Assembly (NCBI GenBank): GCA_022826705.1
Contig: JAJDUJ010000013.1
Span: 1 to 36,112, forward strand
Source: Acidimicrobiia bacterium
GTDB lineage: Bacteria; Actinomycetota; Acidimicrobiia; Acidimicrobiales; Bin134
Reading direction: 5' to 3'
DNA: 36,112 bases
A model generated the notes under the pieces. That model was given only the letters and a program-made list of their open reading frames with translations, did no database searches and was not told where the DNA came from. The translations under genes and the position numbers were made by a program. Each line of letters opens with the position of its first letter. The stretch's first letter is position 1. Shown here one piece after another: positions 8,723 through 15,369 of this stretch.

Positions 8723-9679
8723 CTACGGCTCGAACACCTGGAGGTCGGGGCGGTCTTCGAGGAGGTAGTCGTTGGTCAGGTCTTCGGTGAGGTGGCGGCC
8801 GTGGTAGGCGTCAAGGGCGTCCAGGGTCAGGCCGTCTTCCTGGTAGACGGCCAGCTCCCGTTCTGGCTCGCTCAGGCGGCTCACGATGTCGCCGGAGATG
8901 TGGAAGGTGCGCCCGGTCACGTGGCGGGCGGCGTCGGTACACAGCCACACCACCATTGGGGCGATCTTGCGGGGGGCGTACGCCTCATCGGTGTCGTCGG
9001 GAACCGGGGCAGCTCCTCCCCGGGGGGCCATGGTGATGGCCATGAGATCGGTCCACCGGGCGGTGCGGATGGCGTACTCCGCGGTGGACGCCCCCACTGC
9101 CCGGGGTCGGATGGCGTTGCACCGCACCCCGAAGCGGCCCAATTCCCGCGCCGCAGTGCGGGTCAAGCCGATCACGCCCTCTTTGGCCGCGGAGTAGGCG
9201 CAGTGCGACGGGTGACCGAAGCCGGACCCCGAGCTGGTGTTGACGATCACGCTGGTGTCTTGTTGCACCAGATGGGGCGCCGCGTGCTTGATCATGGCGA
9301 AATAGCCCTTGAGGTTGACGTTCACGGTGAGATCCCACTCCTCCTCGGTGAAGCGCCAGATGTCGTTGTTGCGCCCGGCGGTGGCGTTGTTGATCAAGAT
9401 GTCGAGGCGGCCGAAGGCGTCCACCGCCTGCTGCACGATCTCGGCTGCACCGTCCCAGGTGGCCGAGGTGCTGCTGGCCACCGCCTCGCCTCCGGCGTCG
9501 TTGATCTCACCAGCCACCCGCTCGGCGTTGGCTGCAACCCCTTCGGGGGTCTTGCGTATGCCCAGGTCGTTGACCAGCACTCTGGCCCCCTCGGAGGCCA
9601 GCAGATGGGCGTGCTCCCGCCCGATGCCACCCCCCGCCCCGGTCACGATTGCCACTTTGCCTTCTAAGCGATTTGCCAT
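8723..9679 (-). CDS. Short-chain dehydrogenase/reductase (first of two)
   Basis: The 318-aa protein has the N-terminal NAD(P) signature VTGAGGGIG at residues 13-21 and the NNATAG segment near residue 100. The active site is Ser-Gly-Ser (SSGSG) with the YSAAK tetrad Tyr/Lys. It is longer than a minimal SDR (about 250 aa) because of an additional C-terminal segment of about 50 residues that looks family-specific. Asp (NDLG) at the end of beta-2 suggests a preference for NAD. SDRs of this type oxidise secondary alcohols or hydroxyacyl-CoA. The gene lies 47 nt downstream of the second SDR gene in the same operon. Confidence 0.92.
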   Translation of the reverse strand: MANRLEGKVAIVTGAGGGIGREHAHLLASEGARVLVNDLGIRKTPEGVAANAERVAGEINDAGGEAVASSTSATWDGAAEIVQQAVDAFGRLDILINNATAGRNNDIWRFTEEEWDLTVNVNLKGYFAMIKHAAPHLVQQDTSVIVNTSSGSGFGHPSHCAYSAAKEGVIGLTRTAARELGRFGVRCNAIRPRAVGASTAEYAIRTARWTDLMAITMAPRGGAAPVPDDTDEAYAPRKIAPMVVWLCTDAARHVTGRTFHISGDIVSRLSEPERELAVYQEDGLTLDALDAYHGRHLTEDLTNDYLLEDRPDLQVFEP

Positions 9680-9726
9680 GCCCCCACCCTAGGGTCGGCG
9701 GCCCCCCTCGTATCGAGGCGCGGCGG

Positions 9727-10539
9727 TCAGCCTCCGATGCGCTTCAGATACTTCTGCCGACCGCGCTCGCCGATACGGCGGAAGGCGGGATAGATACGGG
9801 GAATGATCGCCGGGGTCCACTGCGCGGCGCGTGCCGACAAGCTTTCGTGAAACGGCACGTAGGTCTCCAGCTTGGGCTTGTCCAGAGCCCGCTCGTAGGC
9901 GTCGGCCACGTCTTCGACCGTTCTTACCGCACTGAGGAAGTTGAGGGCGCTGCCCCCGGCCCGGGCCTCATGCTGGAGCATCGGGGTGTCCACCGCGGTG
10001 GGATAGATGCCGCAGACGTGCACGTCGGTGTCCCACAACTCGGTGTTGAGCGCGGCCAGAAACGCCCGCAGCCCGGCTTTGGCTCCGGAGTAGGCGGCCG
10101 ACGCCGGCAACGGGCAAATGCCGCCCAGCGACACCGTGGCCATCAGGTGACCGCTATTGCGGGCCAGGAATTCGGGCAGGGCGGCCCGGATGAGCTGGAT
10201 CGGACAGCGCAGCATGACATCGATGTGGAGATCGAGCTCGTCGGGCGTGAGCCCCACAACGTGGTCGGGGATGATGACCCCGGCATTGCAGACCAGAACG
10301 TCGAGTTCTTGGCGCCACTCTCCGCCTACCCGCTCGCACAGCTCAGCGAGGCTCTGCCCGTCGGCCAGATCGCAGCCCACCGCAGTGGAATCCGGGCCGA
10401 TATCGGCGGCGGCCTGTTCGGCCAGTTCCTCGGTGCGGTCCACCGCGATGACGTGATAGTCGCGCTGCGCGAATCGGCGGGCCACGGCCGCACCTATGCC
10501 CGAGGCCGCACCGGAGATGAGGACAGAGGATCTGGTCAT
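9727..10539 (-). CDS. Short-chain dehydrogenase/reductase (second of two)
   Basis: This is a 270-aa classical SDR. It has ISGAASGIG near residue 8, VDRTEE at the end of beta-2 (Asp favouring NAD), and CNAGV near residue 93. A Ser region (TVSLGG) is followed by YSGAKAG near residue 150. Its ATG overlaps the TGA of the flavin monooxygenase by 4 nt, and a strong GGAGGAAAG ribosome site sits inside the end of that gene. The C-terminal ~60 residues are basic (RIYPAFRRIGERGRQ), resembling SDRs that associate with membranes. Direct coupling to the monooxygenase suggests it supplies the ketone substrate or processes its product. Confidence 0.92.
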   Translation of the reverse strand: MTRSSVLISGAASGIGAAVARRFAQRDYHVIAVDRTEELAEQAAADIGPDSTAVGCDLADGQSLAELCERVGGEWRQELDVLVCNAGVIIPDHVVGLTPDELDLHIDVMLRCPIQLIRAALPEFLARNSGHLMATVSLGGICPLPASAAYSGAKAGLRAFLAALNTELWDTDVHVCGIYPTAVDTPMLQHEARAGGSALNFLSAVRTVEDVADAYERALDKPKLETYVPFHESLSARAAQWTPAIIPRIYPAFRRIGERGRQKYLKRIGG

Positions 10540-11840
10540 GGCTTTCCTCCTCTTAGAAGGCCGACTTTCTTTCCCACCTTTTCGAGGACCTTTCGGTAGG
10601 CCTTGATCTCGACATAGTCGGCGTGGCGATCGGTATCGATATACCGACGGCCGCCCTTCAGGTCGGGATGGTGATTGGCTTTCAAGTCTTGGAATGCCTG
10701 CGCCATGGCTGATCCGGCGGGCGCGGTGGCGTCGGCCACAATCAGCTCAGCCATCTTGTCGAAATGGGAATAGGCGGCCGAGGCGAATTCCACATAGCCC
10801 AACGCGGCGAGATTGGGGCAGTTGCGGGCGAATATACCCAGATAGAGCTGGGGACGACCCCGCTTGAACTCCAACAGCCCTTCTTCAAGAAAGGGGATCA
10901 AGCGCTGGAAGCCGGTGGCGGTGATCACCAGGTCGATCTGCTCCCGGCTCCCGTCCACGAACACCACATGGTCGCCGTCCAGCCGCTCGACATCGGGCTT
11001 GGCGATGCAGTCGCCGTGGCCCAAGTGGTGCAGGATCAGGGAGTTCATCAGCGGGTGGGTCTTGAAGAGCTTGTGGTCGGGCTTGGGGAGCCCGTAGCGG
11101 CGAAGATCGCCGTTGATCATCCGCAACAGGACCTGGAAGAACCGCACTTCCAGCCAGTGGGGCAGGCTGGGACCTTGCTCGCCGAATACGTCAGAAGGCG
11201 TCCCGGCGATGTATTTGGGGATGAAGTGATAGCCCCGACGCACGCTGAAGAAAGCCTGATCGGCGCTGACCGACGCGTCGCAGGCGATGTCGGCACCCGA
11301 GTTGCCCGCACCCACAACCAACACCCGCTTGCCGGTGAACTCGTCCGGCGACCGATAGGTGACCGAATGGCGCACCTCTCCGTTGAACTGCCCCGGCCAG
11401 CTCGCGTCGTGTGGTGCCCAGTTCACCCCGTTGGCGCAGACCAGATACCGGCTGTGGCGGGTCTCGCCGGTGCCGAGCCGAAGCTCCCACAGCCCGTCGG
11501 GGGTGAGATCGGCCCGGTCCACCGATGTGTTGAACCGGATATTGCGGCGGAGGTCGAACTCGTCGGCGAAAGATCGAATGTAGGCCAGTAGCTGCTGGTA
11601 ATCGGGGTAGTCCGGGTAGTGGTCGGGCATGGGAAAGCCGTCGAATCCCGACAACGTGCGCGACGAGATGAAATGGGCCGTCTCGTACATAGGCGAGCCT
11701 GGGGCGTCGATGTTCCAGATGCCGCCCACATCGTCATGGCGCTCGAATAGCTCGAAGGCGGCCGATGTCTGGGCAAGGCGCCGGGCCAGGATGAGGCCGG
11801 CCGGGCCCGCTCCGACGACCGCAACGTCTAGTGGCGCCAA
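10536..11840 (-). CDS. Flavin-containing monooxygenase / Baeyer-Villiger-type oxygenase
   Basis: The 434-aa protein has an N-terminal FAD site VVGAGPAG and a central NADPH site VVGAGNSGAD. Between them is the FMO fingerprint FNGEVRHSVTYRSP (pattern FxGxxxHxxxY), seen in class B flavin monooxygenases including Baeyer-Villiger enzymes. I chose the TTG start at 11838-11840. It is preceded by GAAGGCGG at a good distance, lies 10 nt after the cupin stop, and gives the standard N-terminus; an upstream in-frame ATG would add 61 low-complexity residues lying inside the cupin gene. It would oxygenate a ketone, amine or sulfide with NADPH and O2. The substrate is not deducible. Confidence 0.9.
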   Translation of the reverse strand: MAPLDVAVVGAGPAGLILARRLAQTSAAFELFERHDDVGGIWNIDAPGSPMYETAHFISSRTLSGFDGFPMPDHYPDYPDYQQLLAYIRSFADEFDLRRNIRFNTSVDRADLTPDGLWELRLGTGETRHSRYLVCANGVNWAPHDASWPGQFNGEVRHSVTYRSPDEFTGKRVLVVGAGNSGADIACDASVSADQAFFSVRRGYHFIPKYIAGTPSDVFGEQGPSLPHWLEVRFFQVLLRMINGDLRRYGLPKPDHKLFKTHPLMNSLILHHLGHGDCIAKPDVERLDGDHVVFVDGSREQIDLVITATGFQRLIPFLEEGLLEFKRGRPQLYLGIFARNCPNLAALGYVEFASAAYSHFDKMAELIVADATAPAGSAMAQAFQDLKANHHPDLKGGRRYIDTDRHADYVEIKAYRKVLEKVGKKVGLLRGGKP

Positions 11841-11844
11841 CGAG

Positions 11845-11852
11845 CCGCCTTC
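11845..11852 (-). promoter_or_regulatory. Ribosome binding site setting the TTG start of the flavin monooxygenase
   Basis: Read on the minus strand this is GAAGGCGG, four nucleotides before TTG. It overlaps the stop codon of the upstream cupin, so re-initiation after the cupin is likely. It supports a TTG start over any ATG further upstream. Confidence 0.55.
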
Positions 11853-12255
11853 AGGACTGGTTGAACGATGCTGCCGCGTCGCCGGGGCGCAGCACGAAAA
11901 ACTCCATGCCGTCGGGTCCGCAGGTGAAGGAGTACTCGTGGTTGGCGGCCAAGATGACCGAGTCCTTGGCCCCCAGCTCCATAGATGGCCCGTCGGCGCC
12001 GCTGGGCCACACCTCGCACCCACCCGACACCACGATCAGCAGCTCATTCTGATCGTGGCTGTGGGGAGGGACGTGGTAGCCAGCGGGCATGGTGGTGTAC
12101 TGGCACCAAAACCCACCCTCTCCCCGGGCTACGTGTTTGCGCCCGGCGCCGAGCTCCTTGGCCTTCTCGATCAGCTCTTTGGGGGCGTTGGGGTTCTTGG
12201 ACTCATCAACCCACTCGATGTCGTCGAATATCAGCACCCTTGGCTCTGTGCTCAT
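11851..12255 (-). CDS. Cupin-domain protein (second cupin of the cluster)
   Basis: The 134-aa single cupin has motif 1 around PPHSHDQNELLIVVSGG (residues 62-78) and motif 2 around ANHEYSF (near residue 108), giving the His/Glu metal-binding set. GGAGGAAGAAA immediately precedes the ATG, one of the strongest ribosome sites in the operon. It sits between the nitrilase-like gene (12-nt gap) and the monooxygenase (10-nt gap). Small cupins in catabolic operons can be dioxygenases, isomerases or lactonase-like enzymes. No DNA-binding domain is attached, so it is not an AraC-type regulator. Confidence 0.85.
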   Translation of the reverse strand: MSTEPRVLIFDDIEWVDESKNPNAPKELIEKAKELGAGRKHVARGEGGFWCQYTTMPAGYHVPPHSHDQNELLIVVSGGCEVWPSGADGPSMELGAKDSVILAANHEYSFTCGPDGMEFFVLRPGDAAASFNQS

Positions 12256-12267
12256 TTTCTTCCTCCG

Positions 12268-13245
12268 TTACTGGGCTGGGGGCCCGTGGACGAGCTTGGC
12301 GAACTCGGTGGCGAATAGCTCAGATGTGCCCGACTGGTGGGTGGCCCGCCACTGGCGCCACGGGCACACGTCGTCCCAGCGGTGCAACACCTCGAAGTCC
12401 AAGTCGGCGACCACCAGCCCCTCAGTGTCGCTCCCCTCGGCGTAGATGTGGCTGAAATCGGGGAAGTCGGGACCGCAGATGAGGCTGTGCCCGGCGTAGT
12501 TGGCGGGCAGCGCCCCCTCAAAGCTGTCCTCCAGGCTCTCGCCGAGGTCGATGCCGCCTACCTGGTTCGCCGAGATGGTGAAGACGAAGTTCTCCTGCCC
12601 CCGGGTGGCGGCCACCCGACGCATGGATTCCACCTTGTCCGGCCCGCCCGCGAACGCCGCGGTGGGATTGACGATGATCCTGGCCCCTTGGAGGGCCAGA
12701 AGGCGGCTGCCCTCGGGGTTAAGCCAGAAGTCGTAGCAGATCTGAACCCCGATGGGGCCGTAGCGGGTCTCGAAGACGTCCAGGCTGGTTCCGGGCCGAA
12801 ACGACACCCCCTCAGTCACGAACGGGAGCGAGCCCAGGTGCAGTTTGCGATAGGTCCCGAGGATTCCCTCGGGGCCGATCACTGCGGCGGCGTTGTAGAG
12901 GGCGTCGGGATCGTCGGGATCCTGCTCGATCATTCCCACCACCAGGTACATGTCGTGGTCGTCAGCCAAACGGGCGAGGGCTTCAGTCGACAGCCCGGGC
13001 ACGGTCTCAGCCAGTGACCGGTGCAGGCCACACGGCCCGCCCAGACGTTCGCATTCGTCGCAATGGATCGCCCCGGTCAGCGCCTCTTCAGGGAAGACCA
13101 GCAAGCCCACCCCCGCCACGGCGGCCTCGGCAATCCAACCGGTGATCTTGTCCAGGTTGGCGGCCACATTGCCGGGCACCGGTGTGAAGTCCACCGCACC
13201 CGCCCGCAGCCGGGTCTCGTAGGGGGAATAGCGCTCTGGGATCAC
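12268..13245 (-). CDS. Carbon-nitrogen hydrolase (nitrilase superfamily)
   Basis: The 325-aa protein carries the nitrilase-fold catalytic triad: Glu in VFPEEAL, Lys in YRKLHLG and Cys in ICYDFW. The family hydrolyses non-peptide C-N bonds in nitriles, aliphatic amides, N-carbamoyl amino acids or beta-ureidopropionate. I use the GTG start preceded by AGGAG at an 11-nt distance. An upstream in-frame extension of 59 residues is basic, low-complexity and crosses the end of the preceding gene. It lies 26 nt after the crotonase-like gene and 12 nt before the cupin. Together with HyuA/HyuB it makes a nitrogen-containing substrate or amide intermediate plausible for the pathway. Confidence 0.9.
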   Translation of the reverse strand: MIPERYSPYETRLRAGAVDFTPVPGNVAANLDKITGWIAEAAVAGVGLLVFPEEALTGAIHCDECERLGGPCGLHRSLAETVPGLSTEALARLADDHDMYLVVGMIEQDPDDPDALYNAAAVIGPEGILGTYRKLHLGSLPFVTEGVSFRPGTSLDVFETRYGPIGVQICYDFWLNPEGSRLLALQGARIIVNPTAAFAGGPDKVESMRRVAATRGQENFVFTISANQVGGIDLGESLEDSFEGALPANYAGHSLICGPDFPDFSHIYAEGSDTEGLVVADLDFEVLHRWDDVCPWRQWRATHQSGTSELFATEFAKLVHGPPAQ

Positions 13246-13271
13246 AGTCGTATTATCTCCTGATTGCCCGG

Positions 13272-14174
13272 TCAGCCGCCGCCGGGCGAGGTCTTGGCCG
13301 CCGGTTGGACTTTGGGAGCGTTTTTCCAGTGGGGCACGCCATGCTCCTCGGTTGCGATCCACCACTCGCCGTTGGTGATGGAGGCCCAGTGGGAGTGGTT
13401 GAGCTGATGGAGGGTGAAGCACGCCGACAAGGCGGTATTGAAGCCTTGGGCGTCCATGGTCTGGTTAACCGCCTCCTTGATCAACAGCGCGGCCATGGTG
13501 GGCACCGCTGCGATGCGCTGGGCGAACTCCAGGGTCTGCTCGGAGAGCGTCTCGTTGGGGAACACCTTGGACACCATGCCCATGGCATGGGCCTCGTGGA
13601 CGTCGATGGAGTCGCCGGTGAGCAGTAGCTCCTTGGTCTTGCGGGGGCCGAACTCCCAGGGATGGGCGAAGTACTCCACGCCCATCATACCCAGCCGGGT
13701 GCCCACCACATCGGCGAAAGCGGCGTCCTCGGCGCCCACGATCAGATCACAACTCCACATGAGCATCAGCCCGGCGGCCAGCACCGGCCCTTGCACCTGG
13801 GCGATGGTGATCTTGCGGAGGTTGCGCCACCGCTTGGTGTTTTCGAAGAAGTAGTGCCACTCCTGGAGCATGAGCTTCTCCGAGCCCCGGCGCTGCCCGC
13901 CGTTGATCTGCCAAGTGGGGTGCTGGTTGGGGCCGGGCATGCGCTCCTCGATGCTCTCTCTGGTGCCCATGTCGTGGCCGGCCGAGAACATGGGTCCCAC
14001 CCCGCCCAGGATCACCACCCGCACGTCGTCGTCGGCTTCGGCCACCAGGAACGCCTCGTTGAGCTCCACCAGCATTCCCCGGTTCTGGGCGTTGCGGGCG
14101 TCAGGCCGGTTCAGCATGATGCGGGCAATCTTGCCCTCGTCCAGCGTCTCGTAGGTCAGGTACTGGTAGTCCAT
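13272..14174 (-). CDS. Crotonase-fold (enoyl-CoA hydratase/isomerase-like) protein lacking both canonical glutamates
   Basis: The 300-aa protein has the crotonase core: NRPDARNAQN near residue 20, oxyanion-hole segment FSAGHDMG near residue 64, and GPVLAAGLMLMWSCD near residue 130. Aligned by eye to rat mitochondrial enoyl-CoA hydratase, the positions of Glu144 and Glu164 hold Met and Val. Simple syn-hydration is therefore unlikely, and hydrolase, lyase, isomerase or decarboxylase chemistry is possible. The start used is the ATG within GGGAAATGG; an ATG 18 nt upstream is also possible. It is the first gene of the minus-strand catabolic cluster, facing a divergent hydrolase across 104 nt, so the operon promoter probably lies just upstream. 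Confidence 0.88.
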   Translation of the reverse strand: MDYQYLTYETLDEGKIARIMLNRPDARNAQNRGMLVELNEAFLVAEADDDVRVVILGGVGPMFSAGHDMGTRESIEERMPGPNQHPTWQINGGQRRGSEKLMLQEWHYFFENTKRWRNLRKITIAQVQGPVLAAGLMLMWSCDLIVGAEDAAFADVVGTRLGMMGVEYFAHPWEFGPRKTKELLLTGDSIDVHEAHAMGMVSKVFPNETLSEQTLEFAQRIAAVPTMAALLIKEAVNQTMDAQGFNTALSACFTLHQLNHSHWASITNGEWWIATEEHGVPHWKNAPKVQPAAKTSPGGG

Positions 14175-14278
14175 TTCCCTAGTCTCGCCCATCGGAAGAT
14201 GCGGTGCGCTGCCGGGCTCGGCTCTAGGGTCCCTGGTTCTATTGTCACTGTTGGCGTCCCCCAACCCGCGGAGCACCT
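14175..14278. promoter_or_regulatory. Divergent intergenic region, probable promoters of the catabolic operon and the alpha/beta hydrolase
   Basis: This 104-bp gap separates the first gene of the minus-strand cluster from the plus-strand hydrolase. It must contain the start signals for both unless the first gene has a longer 5' end. I see no convincing -35/-10 pair or clear inverted repeat that could be called an operator. No regulator gene is nearby. The assignment rests only on gene orientation. Confidence 0.4.
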
Positions 14279-15358
14279 ATGGCTGAGCAAACCAGTATCG
14301 AGTCCCACCACATCGACACCGCCGGTCTGCGGTTCCACTATCTGGCCGCGGGCGACGAGGAGGCTCCGCCGGTGGTGCTGTTGCACGGCTTCCCCCAGAC
14401 ATCCCATATGTGGCGCCACCAGATCCCGGTGCTGGCCGAGCGCTACCGGGTCTATGCCCCCGACACCCGGGGCTACGGCGGCACCGACAAGCCCCGTGTC
14501 CGGGTCACCCGCGATCTTTTGGCCCGCGACATCGTGGACTTCATCGACGCCCTGGGCATTGAGCAGTGCTCGCTCGTGGGCCACGACTGGGGCGGGGTGA
14601 TCGCCTTCAAGGCGGCCTTGGAGTACCCCGACCGTTTCACGCGGCTGGGGCTGGTGGACACGCTGTGTACGGTGTGGATCCCGTGGGGCATCCACGGCTA
14701 CTGGTTCAAGTGCGAGCCCGAAGCCGAGCAGTTCTGGGAGCGCTACGCCGGCGAGTTCATCAACTCGATCTTCGGCGGCATCGAAGGCAGCTACGGCCCG
14801 CCTCCCCACTCCCCGTGGAAGGCCCCGGTGGCCGACAGCGAGGCCCAAGACCCCGGCGGGGCCATGTCCGACTGGGACCCTTCCAAGCATTGGAACGCCG
14901 ACGACGTGGAGCACTACCGAACGGCGTTCGACCAGCCCGGAGCGCACTTCCACGCCGTGTCGTACTACCGGGACGCCCTGCCGTTCCACTTCCCCGACGA
15001 CGACGGCAACCTGGTGTATCGAACTCCGGCCCAGGTGGCCGAGATGTGGAACCATCCCGGCCTGCTCTTCAGCCACCCCGACTTCGGCATCTTCCCGGTG
15101 TACGGCCCCGAAGACCTGGGCCGCACCTACCCCCATCCCGCGCTGTACTTGTATTCGGCGTTCCTGATGCCCCAGGCCTTCGAAGACGGATTCCCTGCCG
15201 ACGACCACATCCCCCACGGCAACCCCTACGCCGACTCCTTCATCGACCACTTCCCCGACTACCGGGCCCGCCCCGCCGCCAGCGGCCACTTCATCCCCGA
15301 AGAAGACCCAGAACGCACGAACGAAGTGCTCCTAGCCTTTTTGGCTGGCGAGATCTGA
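14279..15358 (+). CDS. Alpha/beta-fold hydrolase, epoxide hydrolase / haloacid dehalogenase-like
   Basis: The 359-aa protein has the oxyanion motif HGFPQTS (residues 36-42), the nucleophile elbow GHDWGG with Asp103, and a C-terminal SGHF.PEE motif with catalytic His337. An aspartate nucleophile is typical of epoxide hydrolases and haloalkane/haloacetate dehalogenases rather than esterases. Trp next to the nucleophile fits both groups. The middle section (about residues 125-290) is longer than the usual cap domain and rich in Pro, Asp and aromatic residues, so the active-site cavity may differ from characterised members. It diverges from the catabolic operon and may act on an epoxide or halogenated intermediate of it. 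It converges with the copper ATPase gene, 11 nt apart. Confidence 0.88.
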   Translation: MAEQTSIESHHIDTAGLRFHYLAAGDEEAPPVVLLHGFPQTSHMWRHQIPVLAERYRVYAPDTRGYGGTDKPRVRVTRDLLARDIVDFIDALGIEQCSLVGHDWGGVIAFKAALEYPDRFTRLGLVDTLCTVWIPWGIHGYWFKCEPEAEQFWERYAGEFINSIFGGIEGSYGPPPHSPWKAPVADSEAQDPGGAMSDWDPSKHWNADDVEHYRTAFDQPGAHFHAVSYYRDALPFHFPDDDGNLVYRTPAQVAEMWNHPGLLFSHPDFGIFPVYGPEDLGRTYPHPALYLYSAFLMPQAFEDGFPADDHIPHGNPYADSFIDHFPDYRARPAASGHFIPEEDPERTNEVLLAFLAGEI

Positions 15359-15369
15359 CGAAGCCGGCG

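Noticed and set aside
10536..12023. Starting the flavin monooxygenase at the upstream codon 12021-12023
   Set aside because: This would add 61 low-complexity residues within the cupin gene in another frame; the FAD-binding motif then begins unnaturally far from the N-terminus.
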